From Aestuariibacter sp. GS-14 (GTDB taxonomy: Bacteria > Pseudomonadota > Gammaproteobacteria > Enterobacterales > Alteromonadaceae): a stretch of DNA of 64,000 nt. Shown here piece after piece: positions 1-9,204 of the stretch; the first letter of the stretch is position 1; each line of letters starts with the position of its first letter. The notes under the pieces were generated by a model. It did no database searches and was not told the DNA's origin. It saw only the letters and a program-made list of their open reading frames with translations. The translations under genes and the position numbers were made by a program. The stretch spans positions 124,001 to 188,000 of the forward strand of contig NZ_VHIP01000003.1 in the NCBI RefSeq assembly GCF_006494365.1, given 5' to 3'.

Positions 1-702
1 AGTCATTCTGATGTGAAATCCCGGCCATCGTTTTGGCGTGTCATCCTTATTCTGATAACGCCTCTTGTACTGATTTCGCTGGATACCGTGGCCAATACAT
101 TGCTAACAGCCGGCGTACTTGAACAAAGCACCTGGGTAAGTAATCTGAGGCTATTGGGTAAAACGCCGGTGGCACTCATGATCACACTATTACTAACACT
201 GTGGTTACTGCGCGCTCAATTTTCAAGAATGCAATTAGAGTCTCTTTGCAACGATGCGCTGGGGCCGCTCTGTGCAGTAATTTTAATTACCGGCGCAGGG
301 GGCATGTTTGGTGGTGTATTGCGCGCATCGGGTATTGGCGATGCGTTGGCTGGCATGCTGGCGGAAACCGGATTACCCATTATTGTTGCGGCGTTTATTC
401 TGTCGTCCTGTATTCGCGTGGCGCAGGGCTCTGCAACCGTCGCCTTAACTACCACTGCCGCTTTACTCGCGCCTGTCGTGGCAGCTCAAACGGGGCTGTC
501 TGCGATGGACTTGTGTTGCATTGTTATCGCCATTGCTGGCGGTGCAACCGTACTTTCGCATGTCAATGACTCTGGTTTTTGGTTGGTGTCCAGATTGCTT
601 AATATGGACGAAAAGACGACGCTTAAAACATGGACGGTGATGGAAACGTTACTTGGCAGTCTTGCGTTTTTGTTTGCTGGCGTGCTTAGCTGGTTGTTTT
701 AA
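1..702 (+). CDS. GntP-family gluconate-type permease, C-terminal part (5' truncated by window)
   Basis: The reading frame is open from base 1, so the gene begins before the window; about 233 residues are visible, roughly the C-terminal half of a usual 430-450 residue GntP/GntT transporter. The visible part is a chain of hydrophobic segments and ends with the family-like stretch GGATVLSHVNDSGFW, a conserved late region of gluconate:H+ symporters. The expected role is proton-coupled uptake of gluconate or a related sugar acid across the inner membrane. The ROK-type regulator next to it is convergent. The substrate cannot be told from this fragment. Confidence 0.85.
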   Translation, partial: SHSDVKSRPSFWRVILILITPLVLISLDTVANTLLTAGVLEQSTWVSNLRLLGKTPVALMITLLLTLWLLRAQFSRMQLESLCNDALGPLCAVILITGAGGMFGGVLRASGIGDALAGMLAETGLPIIVAAFILSSCIRVAQGSATVALTTTAALLAPVVAAQTGLSAMDLCCIVIAIAGGATVLSHVNDSGFWLVSRLLNMDEKTTLKTWTVMETLLGSLAFLFAGVLSWLF

Positions 703-776
703 CAGAGGTTTGGATAGGCGCAGGACGTTTTGTGGCCTATCCAAACGAACATTGTAAATAAACGATATACCGCGTT

Positions 777-1919
777 TTACTGGCTCACTTCGTCTGGTTT
801 TGGTAAGCCAAATTGTGCAAGCGCTACTTCATATGCCCCAGTCTCAACCCCGTTTAAAGGCGCAAAATTGGGCGCGTCACTGGGTACTATTAGCGTTGGC
901 GTGAACAATTGCGGTCGCGTTAACGCAATAATTGCGGGAATAAACGTGGGGTATTTGGTTAACGGTCCGCCCAATACAAACATGTTAGGATTTATCACTG
1001 TGGCCATAGACGCAATAATTCGCGAAATGACTTGTAGCGCAGGGTGAGAGGTCAGATCGTCACCGGCTTCCAGCGCTTCCTGCAACTTGTGCTTGTGTAC
1101 ATAATCCTGCAGGTTAACACCGTCCTCAATCATAATATGCCCAAGCTCTCCAGCCATACCCGATGCACCTTTAATCAAATGATTATCAAAGTACACACCA
1201 CCACCAATACCCTCACCAAAATAGATGAACATAAAATTGGATTCCTGCTGCGCGATACCATTGGCCTTTTCTGCCAATGTTGCCCAGTTAACGTCATTAT
1301 CTATGGTCACTGTGCAGTTGAAATGATGACTAAACAACTGTTTGAAATTGATGCCGTGGATCACTGTGAATTGAGAAAACGGTAGGGCAATAATTTCGCC
1401 TGTAGTGGCATTCACCGGTGTTGCCACCGATACACCAATAGACAACAATGGCGCTTGTTGATCATGAAGTGATAATTCCATGATTTGAATAACAGCTTTG
1501 ATAAAGTCTTGTTTGTTCCAGCTGGGATCAATGGTAAAACACTGGTCGCGAATCACACCAAGCGCAAGGTTTGTAAGGCGCAACTGAATTTGTTTTACGT
1601 CAATTGCCAGCGCCAGAATAACGCCTTTGGTGGCATTAATCTCGTAAATAATGCCCGCACGACCTTGTTTATTCTGCGTTTTTCTTTTGGTTTCAATTAC
1701 CAGACCCTGCTTGAGTAAGCGTTGAGCCGACTCTGATATAGTGGGTCTTGAAATACCGGTGAGTTTCGCGATAGAAGCGCGACTCATTGGCCCATGTTGT
1801 TTAATCGTATGAAAAAACAACCTGTCTGGCATGAGTGCCAAAGGTTGTTTCCTGTCAACCGCGTTCGTCGGGGTGTCATTGTTATTTTGCATGTTGTAAT
1901 TGTCTTTATTGCGACACAT
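777..1919 (-). CDS. ROK-family transcriptional repressor (NagC/XylR-like) lacking the usual zinc cysteines
   Basis: The product has about 380 residues. An N-terminal winged helix-turn-helix (SRASIAKLTGISRPTISES, roughly residues 45-65) precedes a ROK kinase-like sugar-sensing domain with the signature GEGIGGGVYFDNHLIKG and the following GELGH histidine. NagC/Mlc proteins normally carry a CxCGxxGCxE zinc motif just after this histidine; here the stretch is HIMIEDGVNLQDYVHKH with no cysteines. An ATG at 1919 or one at 1892 could start the protein; a TTG at 1922 is less likely. It is divergent from the TonB-receptor locus, so it may control that locus in response to a sugar or sugar phosphate. 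That link is inferred from position only. Confidence 0.85.
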   Translation of the reverse strand: MCRNKDNYNMQNNNDTPTNAVDRKQPLALMPDRLFFHTIKQHGPMSRASIAKLTGISRPTISESAQRLLKQGLVIETKRKTQNKQGRAGIIYEINATKGVILALAIDVKQIQLRLTNLALGVIRDQCFTIDPSWNKQDFIKAVIQIMELSLHDQQAPLLSIGVSVATPVNATTGEIIALPFSQFTVIHGINFKQLFSHHFNCTVTIDNDVNWATLAEKANGIAQQESNFMFIYFGEGIGGGVYFDNHLIKGASGMAGELGHIMIEDGVNLQDYVHKHKLQEALEAGDDLTSHPALQVISRIIASMATVINPNMFVLGGPLTKYPTFIPAIIALTRPQLFTPTLIVPSDAPNFAPLNGVETGAYEVALAQFGLPKPDEVSQ

Positions 1920-2384
1920 CAAGCCTGTAGGGCTTTATTCTTGTTGTACTGTGAACAAAGCATTGTGTTTACAATTACCATCAAACCTGTTCACAAAGTG
2001 TTTTGTTAATATACCTGCTTTTTACTCACCTTCCAGCTTTTTATAAAGTTAACCGGGTTAATCAAGTTGGTTATGTAGTACTAATACCGCAAGAGGTGGC
2101 CAAAGGTGCTTCTTGTTGGTTAAGGTTACTCACAATCCTTTCTATTTTTAAAATAAAGATTATAAATAACAGTGTGTTATTTTAATTATAGCATCATGTG
2201 ATTAACAGGTTTTTAACCAGAAACGGTGAATATTGCTGATTTCAATCGTATTTTTAAAACAAAACGTCGTGTTTCAATTGAAAATATCTTTATTTGCCAG
2301 TCTAGCAATTACTACACCGCATTGAACAAAAAATCGGTGAATGACAAGTATTTTACTTATTTGTTAGGTTTCTTTACAAAACGC

Positions 2385-2414
2385 TTGCATTGTTATCAAA
2401 TTGTAAGCTATAAG
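2385..2414 (+). promoter_or_regulatory. Candidate sigma70 promoter of the TonB-receptor gene
   Basis: TTGCAT (2385-2390) and TATAAG (2409-2414) are separated by 18 bp and would start transcription near 2421, giving a leader of about 210 nt. Assigned by eye from consensus only. Confidence 0.35.
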
Positions 2415-2429
2415 TTTACCTGTTACAGG

Positions 2430-2439
2430 TTGTTAACAA
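2430..2439. promoter_or_regulatory. Perfect palindrome TTGTTAACAA, possible operator
   Basis: A 10-bp perfect palindrome just downstream of the candidate start site. Its position suits a repressor such as the neighbouring ROK protein, but the site does not match an operator I can name. Confidence 0.25.
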
Positions 2440-2508
2440 TGTTGGTGGTCTGTACGGTTCAATACGGAAGAGAGAAATCGTATTGAATGTTAGCACTGCG
2501 TACTGCGT

Positions 2509-2522
2509 GTAGGACTTCCTAC
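2509..2522 (+). other. Short hairpin in the TonB-receptor leader
   Basis: GTAGGA-CT-TCCTAC is a perfect 6-bp inverted repeat in the long leader. No U-run follows, so it is not a terminator. Role unknown. Confidence 0.25.
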
Positions 2523-2632
2523 GACTTTGCGTTATCGGAATAGTGGTTGGGTCACTTATGACAACGATGGCAAAAAGCAGGCACAAACGCACATATAAAC
2601 AAAAGTGTTAATCTCAATTGGAAACCAAAACT

Positions 2633-5600
2633 ATGTTTTATAAGAATAAACTAGCAACAGCTGTATCCGGGGCACTTTGTGTCATGGTCGCGTCGGGCGT
2701 CTATGCACAGGAAACGGACACGGTAGAAAAGATTGAAGTAAGAGGCGTAAGAGGCAGTTTATCCCAGTCGATGAATGTCAAACGACAATCAACGGGCGTT
2801 GTGGATGCTATTTCTGCTGAAGACATGGGTAAATTCCCTGATACCAACTTGGCAGAATCACTCCAGCGCATTACCGGTGTATCGATTAACCGTGTGAACG
2901 GTGAAGGTTCAGAAGTAACGGTACGTGGTTTCGGCGGTAACTTTAACCTGATTACGTTAAACGGCCGTCAAATGCCTGCTGCTAACGTTGCATCAATTAC
3001 AGGTAACCCGTTAGACCAGGGCGCATCTGGTACTACGCGTTCTTTTGACTTCTCTAACCTGGCTTCTGAAGGTGTAAGCGGTATTGAAGTATACAAAACT
3101 GGTCGTGCGGCAGTGCCATCAGGCGGTATTGGTGCAACCATTAACATCAATACGCTGAAGCCACTGGCACAGGGCGATGATCGCGCGTCAATTGGTGTTA
3201 AAGCCATGAAAGACGAAGGCGGTGACGGTGTAACACCAGAGTTAAGCGGTGTAGCTAACTGGGTAAATGACGACGGTAACTTCGGTGTTGCGCTGTTTGG
3301 TTCTTATCAGGAACGTGATTCTGGTAGCCGCCACATGAGCGTGGAAAACTACCAACTGTACAACTGGGATTCAACGTCACCGGGTACGTTTGGTTTAGTT
3401 GACGGTGCTACCGTAACCAATGCACCAGAAGAAGGGCAATTGGTTGCTATGCCTTCTAACCTGGGTATTGGTTTAAACAATGATAACCGCGAACGCGTTA
3501 ACGGCATGTTAACCGTGCAATATGCGCCTAATGATCAAATGACCATTACTGCTGATGCAACGTACGCGAGCAACACCATTTCTTCTACGTCAATTGTAGA
3601 TGGTATTTGGTTTGCGCGTCAGTTTACCGATATGGAATTTGATGGCAACCCAGTGGTTGCTACGCCTATTCGTTTTACTGAAGATATCGATGGTGGTAAA
3701 GATTTCTTCTTCCAAAACCTGGTAATGGGTGCGAAGGACGAGCTGAAGTCATTTGGCTTTAACGTAGACTGGTGGGCAAACGATGCCCTGAACCTGCGTT
3801 TTGACGCCTCATTAGCGGAAGCAAGCAGTGGCGGCAATGGCCCATACGGCAAAAACGTAATTCGTTTCAACGTTGCTGGTGCTACTGCTGGTTGGCAAAC
3901 AGTTGATTACTCGCAGTCTTTACCACAAGCAAGTATTGTTGTAGACGATTCAATCAAGGGTAACAACAACGGAATCTTTGATTTGGCTGATGTTGGTCCG
4001 CAGGTAACCCGCGCAATTTCGTCTGATCAAACGTCAAAAGTAAACCAGTTCCGTTTCGACGGTACCTGGGATAAAGGCGGCGATTTAAAACTTGATTTCG
4101 GTTTGGGCTATTTGTCTACCGAAATGGAACAGGTTCGTTACGAAACTGAAGCACAGCTGGGTGGCTGGGGTGTTGCTGATGTAGGCAATATTCCGGAAGG
4201 ACTGTTAGAGGTCACTTGTACCGCATGTGCGTTCCAGGATCACAACATGGGTGGTGTCGCGGGTGCCGATGCGATGGCCGTTCCGGCAGGCGCAACTACA
4301 ATTCCATTAGGTAGTGTGTCGTTCCGTGGCAATGCCGTTGATTTGTTAAACGCAGTGGCGCCAGCTTACGGTTATACACCGGGCGATCTGCCAGCGGTAA
4401 GCTCTGCCAACAACACCGTTAAAGAAGACATTTTGTCATTGTATGCAATGGCAACATTGGAAGGCGAAATTGGTGGCTTTGAAGCGAACTTAGTAGTAGG
4501 TGCGCGTTACGAGCGCACAGATGTAACTTCTATTTCGTTACAGTCGGTACCCGAGCAAATTATTTGGACGTCAGATAACGATTTCCGTGTTCAGTTAGGT
4601 ACGAATACCGAAGCGCTGTCGGAAGATCACATGTATGAGAGCTTCCTGCCAAATATCGACGTATCACTTAACATTACTGATGATATAAAAGCCCGTGCGT
4701 CTTATAGCATGACCTTAGCGCGTCCTGCTTATAATCAGATGTACACTGCTACCAGCATTGGTGCACCGGGTCGTCCTACCTATTTAGGTGGTGTGGCTTC
4801 GGGTAGCCGTGGTAATGCTAAGCTGGATCCATTGTTGTCTAACAACTTCGATGTGTCTCTGGAATATTACTACGACGAATCCAGCATGGTGTCAGTAGGT
4901 TACTACCGCAAAGACGTAGAAAACTTTGTGGGAACACAACAAGTTTCGCAAAGCCTGTTTGGTTTGCTTGACGCTACATCAGGCCAGGCTGGTACAACGT
5001 CGGGTGATGCTATCGCAGCATTGCAGGATCGTGGTATCGAAGTAACTGAACGTAACTACTTCACTATGACAGCACTGCTTGCCAATCCGGATGCCTATCC
5101 GAATGGCGCAGACGACTTTGTGGAAGGTCAGTTGTTCGCAGACGAAGTATTTGCCGCTTATGACGTAGCGCCTGAATCTGGTGATCCTCTGCTGATGTTT
5201 GAAGTGACTCAGCCTGTGAATAACCAAAGTGCACGTATCTCTGGTTACGAGTTGGCATGGCAACACTTCTTCGGTGAAAGTGGCTTTGGTTATCAGGCTA
5301 ACTTTACCATTGTTGATGGTGACATCGGCTACGACGTAGGTGCCGATCCTTCACTGGATCAGTTCGCTCTGGAAGGCTTGTCAGACAGTGCCAACATTGT
5401 ATTCATTTACGAAAAAGACGGTTTGTCTGCTCGTATTGCTTACAACTGGCGTGACGCGTTCCTGTCAGAAGTTAACCGTTCAGTGTCATCTGTTCGTAAC
5501 CCGTTGTTTATTGACGAGTACGAGCAAATCGACGTGAACGTGAGCTATGACTTCAGCGAAGACCTGACAGTAAGCCTGGACATTATTAACCTGACTGAAG

Positions 5601-5695
5601 AAGGTCAGCGTCAGTATGGCCGTAGCTACAATAATACGTTCTTCGTTCAAGAACTGGACAGACGTTTCGTGTTGAGCACACGTTACACGTTCTAA
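2633..5695 (+). CDS. TonB-dependent outer-membrane receptor, carbohydrate-type (Xanthomonas/Caulobacter family)
   Basis: About 1020 residues. It would import a large or scarce substrate across the outer membrane using TonB-ExbBD energy. The ATG at 2633 gives a clean signal peptide cleaved after Ala25 (VASGVYA-QE); the in-frame TTG at 2618 is a weaker start. The mature N terminus has VEKIEVRGVRGSL and the plug sequence KFPDTNLAESLQRITGVSI, hallmarks of the TIGR01782-type receptors found in sugar-utilisation loci; the protein ends in a beta strand with terminal Phe (STRYTF). A CTAC cysteine pair lies near residue 528, probably in a surface loop. There is no N-terminal signalling extension. It heads the SapC/cupin/halogenase run, so its ligand is probably connected to that chemistry. 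Confidence 0.93.
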   Translation: MFYKNKLATAVSGALCVMVASGVYAQETDTVEKIEVRGVRGSLSQSMNVKRQSTGVVDAISAEDMGKFPDTNLAESLQRITGVSINRVNGEGSEVTVRGFGGNFNLITLNGRQMPAANVASITGNPLDQGASGTTRSFDFSNLASEGVSGIEVYKTGRAAVPSGGIGATININTLKPLAQGDDRASIGVKAMKDEGGDGVTPELSGVANWVNDDGNFGVALFGSYQERDSGSRHMSVENYQLYNWDSTSPGTFGLVDGATVTNAPEEGQLVAMPSNLGIGLNNDNRERVNGMLTVQYAPNDQMTITADATYASNTISSTSIVDGIWFARQFTDMEFDGNPVVATPIRFTEDIDGGKDFFFQNLVMGAKDELKSFGFNVDWWANDALNLRFDASLAEASSGGNGPYGKNVIRFNVAGATAGWQTVDYSQSLPQASIVVDDSIKGNNNGIFDLADVGPQVTRAISSDQTSKVNQFRFDGTWDKGGDLKLDFGLGYLSTEMEQVRYETEAQLGGWGVADVGNIPEGLLEVTCTACAFQDHNMGGVAGADAMAVPAGATTIPLGSVSFRGNAVDLLNAVAPAYGYTPGDLPAVSSANNTVKEDILSLYAMATLEGEIGGFEANLVVGARYERTDVTSISLQSVPEQIIWTSDNDFRVQLGTNTEALSEDHMYESFLPNIDVSLNITDDIKARASYSMTLARPAYNQMYTATSIGAPGRPTYLGGVASGSRGNAKLDPLLSNNFDVSLEYYYDESSMVSVGYYRKDVENFVGTQQVSQSLFGLLDATSGQAGTTSGDAIAALQDRGIEVTERNYFTMTALLANPDAYPNGADDFVEGQLFADEVFAAYDVAPESGDPLLMFEVTQPVNNQSARISGYELAWQHFFGESGFGYQANFTIVDGDIGYDVGADPSLDQFALEGLSDSANIVFIYEKDGLSARIAYNWRDAFLSEVNRSVSSVRNPLFIDEYEQIDVNVSYDFSEDLTVSLDIINLTEEGQRQYGRSYNNTFFVQELDRRFVLSTRYTF

Positions 5696-5705
5696 TCTGT
5701 CGAGG

Positions 5706-5730
5706 CTGCCTGATTGGTTGGGTCAGGCAG
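5706..5730 (+). terminator. Hairpin after the TonB-receptor gene, weak or partial terminator
   Basis: CTGCCTGA (5706-5713) pairs with TCAGGCAG (5723-5730), ten bases after the receptor stop codon. Only a short, broken T tract follows, so it may reduce rather than stop transcription into the SapC gene, or protect the receptor mRNA 3' end. Confidence 0.45.
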
Positions 5731-5737
5731 TCGTTTC

Positions 5738-5804
5738 AATTACCGCCAGATTCTGGTTTGCCTGCAACCGCAGGTAAAGGTAGGATGCATACTGGCGGTT
5801 AATT
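5738..5804 (+). other. Imperfect long inverted repeat with inner hairpin upstream of the SapC-like gene
   Basis: AATTACCGCCAG (5738-5749) pairs with CTGGCGGTTAATT (5792-5804) with one bulged base. Inside lies a second hairpin, CCTGC-AACC-GCAGG (5761-5774). It could be a structured mRNA element between the receptor and the downstream genes, or a dispersed palindromic repeat. No known riboswitch class is recognised. Confidence 0.4.
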
Positions 5805-5927
5805 TTAGGAACAGTAGGAATAAATCTTTGTATAGCAATGTGTTACCGACAGCGTTTAAATGCGATTGCGGTAAAACATTAAAACGGGTTTATTGGTACT
5901 TTTCTTAGCAATATTGCGAAGTTTGTT

Positions 5928-6656
5928 ATGTCAAATATTACCGTATTAAACAACATTGACCACAGTTCGCTTAAGGTGAACGTTAATCCAGCAGATAACC
6001 CGTCTCTCAGGGTAAATCGCACTCAGGTGTACGCGTCAGAAATTGCCGACCTACAAAAAGAGTTCCCGGTGTTAATTTATCGCGACGAGCAGGGTAATTC
6101 ACTCCAGCTACATGCCATTCTGGGTTTGGAAAAAGACGAAAATCTGTTCCTCGACGACAACGGCTGGACGACGCGCTTTGTACCGTCGTTACTCGCCAGA
6201 GGGCCGTTTAGTATTGGGTACCCCAAGGCCAAAGAAGGCAGTGAAAAACCCGCGCCAATGATATGCATCGATTTGGATGACAGCCGCGTAAATGCGCAGA
6301 GTGGAGAGGATATTTTCCTGCCAATGGGCGGAGAGTCAGGCTATCTGCAATATGTGAAAAAAGCATTGCAAACAGTGGAAACTGGCGCACAGTACAATCA
6401 AACCTTGTTTGCGTTGGTAACGGAAATGGATTTGCTGGAGCCCGTGTCGGTTGAAATTAAATTAAGTAATGTCGAACAGGTAAAACTGAATAACTATTAC
6501 ACCATTAATCAGCAGAAACTGGCGTCTTTACCAGGAGAGCAGCTAAGCCGATTGAATCAATACGGGATGCTTGGACCACTTTATTTGTTAATGGCGTCGA
6601 TGGGGAATTTTCAACAGCTTATTGCCCTGAAGAATGCCAAAAACGCAATGTTCTGA
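5928..6656 (+). CDS. SapC-family protein
   Basis: 242 residues, ATG start, no signal peptide or membrane segment. The central part (DNGWTTRFVPSLLARGPFSI followed by an acidic IDLDDSRV) and the late glycine-rich GMLGPLYLLMASMGN match the SapC family (PF07277) as I know it, named after a Campylobacter S-layer secretion locus gene but very often found beside TonB receptors and halogenases in Proteobacteria. The biochemical role is unknown. It lies about 230 bases after the receptor and overlaps the open frame of the next gene, so it is probably the first gene of a SapC-cupin-halogenase operon. Confidence 0.8.
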   Translation: MSNITVLNNIDHSSLKVNVNPADNPSLRVNRTQVYASEIADLQKEFPVLIYRDEQGNSLQLHAILGLEKDENLFLDDNGWTTRFVPSLLARGPFSIGYPKAKEGSEKPAPMICIDLDDSRVNAQSGEDIFLPMGGESGYLQYVKKALQTVETGAQYNQTLFALVTEMDLLEPVSVEIKLSNVEQVKLNNYYTINQQKLASLPGEQLSRLNQYGMLGPLYLLMASMGNFQQLIALKNAKNAMF

Positions 6657-6669
6657 ACAAGGTAGCGAC

Positions 6670-7695
6670 ATGGCAACACATGCTGTAAGGGTTCTGGAAG
6701 GTATAACGCCAGACACTATACCATTTGACGATTTATTCGCGCTTAACGAACCAGTAATTCTTAAAGGGCTGGTAAAAAACTGGCCGTTGGTAAAGCAGGG
6801 AACGTTATCGCCCGATACGTTACTGAATACACTGGCAGAAGCCGATAGCGGTAACCCACTGTTGGTGTACAAAGGCGCGCCGGACATCGCTGGGCGCTTT
6901 GGGTACAATCAAACCTGCACCGGTTTCAATTACGTGACCGAAAAATCGCGACTGGCCGACGTACTTTCGCAAATAGCCAGTCAGATGGATCAGGATAAAC
7001 ACGACTACCTGTATGTTAATTCTCTGCGGTTTGATCAGGGATTACCTGAACTCAGTGCACAGAACACGCTTCAATTCACACACCCGGAATTCAATAATAA
7101 TCAGCCTGTGCCCAAAATCTGGATAGGTACTGAATCCGTTGCGGCAGCGCACTTTGATCAACCCAAAAACATCGCCTGCTGTGTGTTAGGTAAACGCCGT
7201 TTTACCCTGTTCGCACCTGAGCAGGTTGAAAATCTTTACCCGGGGCCACTGAGTCCAACACCGGGCGGACAGGTTGTGACCGTGGCAAATCTCGCTGATC
7301 CTGATTTCAATAAATACCCTAAATTAAAAACAGCACTGGATAACGCCTACATTGCTGATTTAGCACCGGGAGATGGGTTGTATTATCCCAGCATGTGGTG
7401 GCACGAAGTGGAAGCCATGGATCGCTTTAACGTAATGGTGAACTTTTGGTGGATGACAGCAAAATCCTTTTTGGGCAATCCTATGGATACCCTGTTACAT
7501 GGTATGCTCAGCCTGCGTGACAAGCCGGATTCTGAAAAGGCTGCCTGGCTGGCACTATTCAACTATTATGTATTTGGTGATGCATCGCAGGTAACTGCGC
7601 ATCTGCCGCCAGAATGTCACGGCCCGCTGGCGCCCATGAACGAGGTATCGGCGCGTAGAATGCGCGCTATGTTACTGAATAATCTGAACCGTTAA
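6670..7695 (+). CDS. Cupin-like / JmjC-type putative Fe(II)/2-oxoglutarate oxygenase
   Basis: About 341 residues. The start at 6670 is chosen because AAGGTAG lies just upstream; a frame-open ATG at 6634 lies inside the SapC gene. The fold family is cupin_8 (PF13621), related to FIH and JmjC hydroxylases: an HxD metal motif at His161-Phe-Asp163 (AAAHFDQPKN), a basic KRRFTLF strand, and a distal histidine at 245 in YPSMWWHEVEAM complete a plausible 2-His-1-carboxylate iron site. Such proteins hydroxylate protein side chains or small molecules. Genes of this type accompany SapC and halogenase homologues next to TonB receptors. Substrate unknown; the stop codon is 12 bases from the next ATG. Confidence 0.82.
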   Translation: MATHAVRVLEGITPDTIPFDDLFALNEPVILKGLVKNWPLVKQGTLSPDTLLNTLAEADSGNPLLVYKGAPDIAGRFGYNQTCTGFNYVTEKSRLADVLSQIASQMDQDKHDYLYVNSLRFDQGLPELSAQNTLQFTHPEFNNNQPVPKIWIGTESVAAAHFDQPKNIACCVLGKRRFTLFAPEQVENLYPGPLSPTPGGQVVTVANLADPDFNKYPKLKTALDNAYIADLAPGDGLYYPSMWWHEVEAMDRFNVMVNFWWMTAKSFLGNPMDTLLHGMLSLRDKPDSEKAAWLALFNYYVFGDASQVTAHLPPECHGPLAPMNEVSARRMRAMLLNNLNR

Positions 7696-7707
7696 ACGAG
7701 CGTGTGA

Positions 7708-9201
7708 ATGACACATAAAAAGACTCGCGTTGTAATTGCCGGTGGCGGCACCGCTGGCTGGTTAAGTGCTTTTAGTTTGGTGACCCGGCTGGGTAATCTG
7801 CTCGATATTACGCTGGTTGAGTCCGACCAAATTGGCACGGTAGGCGTAGGCGAAGCGACCATTCCTACCATGTGTAATTTTCACCGTTTGATGGGGCTTG
7901 ATGAGCGCGAATTTATGGCGGCGACTCAGGCAACGTTTAAACTGGGCATCCAATTCGATAACTGGGCAAATCAAGGCGACAGTTATGTGCATTCATTCGG
8001 CGAAATCGGACAGCGTTCATGGATGGCTGAGTTTCACGAATTCTGGATGGAAGCCATCGCTAATGGACAGCAAGATAAGCTTGAAGATTACTGTCTTGAG
8101 TTGAAAGCCGCCAAACAAAATAAGTTTGCCTTAAACGTAGGCAATCGCCCACTTAATTACGCTTATCATCTTGATGCTACTGCCTACGCGGCGTATTTAC
8201 GCAACAAAGCTGAAAGTGCCGGTGTGACGCGTCGGGAAGGCAAAATTGTACAGGTGAATAAACACTTAGACAGCGGCAACCTGAGTGCACTCGTGCTTGA
8301 TAATGGCACGCATATCGACGGTGATGTGTTTATTGATTGTACCGGGTTTCGCGCGCTGTTAATTGGTGAGGAGCTTGGCGTTGGCTACCACGACTGGAGC
8401 CATCTGTTAGCAGCCGATCGCGCTATTGCTGTGCAAAGCACAGCCATTGAACCGCCGCGTCCTTACACCATTGCAACAGCGCATAAGGCCGGTTGGCAAT
8501 GGCGCATCCCACTGCAATCCAGGGTGGGGAACGGTATTGTTTACAGCAGCCGTTTTTCAGATGATGAGAGCGCATTAAACACCCTGATGTCGAATATCTC
8601 CGGTGATCCGGTAACCTCGCCGCGTTACCTTAAATTCGCCACTGGTATGCGCAAGCAGGCCTGGGCTAATAACTGTATTGCCATTGGGTTAAGCAGCGGG
8701 TTCCTTGAGCCTCTGGAATCAACCAGTATTCATTTGGTTACCACCGCGTTGATACGCCTGATGAAATTATTTCCATTCGATGGTGAATGCCGTTTACTCG
8801 CTGAGCGTTACAACCGTGAAACCCAAAAAGAAATGGAAACCATCCGCGATTTTATTGTGCTGCACTATCACCTAACACAGCGTGATGACAGCGAGTTCTG
8901 GCATTTTTACCGCACAATGGACATTCCGGAATCGTTACAACATCGCATGGCTATGTTTGCCGAACATGGTTATGCGTGGCCCGACGATGTGGCGTTATTC
9001 CGGGTGGATTCCTGGGTACAGGTGATGATGGGCCAGGGACTGATGCCGAAACGACATCATGGCGCCAGTCGCATGTTGCCCGCGCAGTCATTAACTCAGC
9101 AACTCACGGCGTTCAAACAATCGGTTAATCAGGCGCTGGCGCAGTTGCCAGCACATGACACCTTTTTAAAACAATATTGCCCGGCGAACCAAAGCACATA
9201 G
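7708..9201 (+). CDS. Flavin-dependent halogenase homologue (tryptophan halogenase family), motifs intact
   Basis: 497 residues, family PF04820. It has the FAD-binding GGGTAGW near residues 12-18, GVGEATIPT at 46-54, the WxWxIP signature (W263, W265, P268) that separates halogenases from other flavin monooxygenases, a lysine at 78 (TFKLGIQF) in the place of catalytic Lys79 of PrnA/RebH, and a glutamate at 337 (FLEPLESTS) equivalent to their catalytic Glu. It should use reduced FAD, oxygen and a halide to make HOCl or HOBr for an aromatic substrate. Homologues beside TonB receptors, such as BrvH of Brevundimonas, act on indole rather than tryptophan, so free tryptophan is not assured. No flavin reductase is seen nearby. 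Confidence 0.88.
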   Translation: MTHKKTRVVIAGGGTAGWLSAFSLVTRLGNLLDITLVESDQIGTVGVGEATIPTMCNFHRLMGLDEREFMAATQATFKLGIQFDNWANQGDSYVHSFGEIGQRSWMAEFHEFWMEAIANGQQDKLEDYCLELKAAKQNKFALNVGNRPLNYAYHLDATAYAAYLRNKAESAGVTRREGKIVQVNKHLDSGNLSALVLDNGTHIDGDVFIDCTGFRALLIGEELGVGYHDWSHLLAADRAIAVQSTAIEPPRPYTIATAHKAGWQWRIPLQSRVGNGIVYSSRFSDDESALNTLMSNISGDPVTSPRYLKFATGMRKQAWANNCIAIGLSSGFLEPLESTSIHLVTTALIRLMKLFPFDGECRLLAERYNRETQKEMETIRDFIVLHYHLTQRDDSEFWHFYRTMDIPESLQHRMAMFAEHGYAWPDDVALFRVDSWVQVMMGQGLMPKRHHGASRMLPAQSLTQQLTAFKQSVNQALAQLPAHDTFLKQYCPANQST

Positions 9202-9204
9202 CCA

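Larger units (their letters stand above)
1920..2632. other. Long intergenic region between the ROK regulator and the TonB receptor
   Basis: About 710 bases without a convincing gene; short open frames here lack ribosome-binding sites and recognisable products. It holds a candidate sigma70 promoter, a perfect 10-bp palindrome and a leader hairpin, listed separately, and must carry the divergent control signals of the regulator and the receptor. Confidence 0.6.

Noticed and set aside
730-1047. 105-codon open frame on the plus strand opposite the ROK gene
   Set aside because: It lies wholly antisense to the C-terminal part of a clear ROK protein, has no ribosome-binding site and no recognisable product.
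2003-2486. Two short open frames in the region before the TonB receptor
   Set aside because: Composition is that of AT-rich noncoding DNA, and no ribosome-binding site or family pattern is seen.
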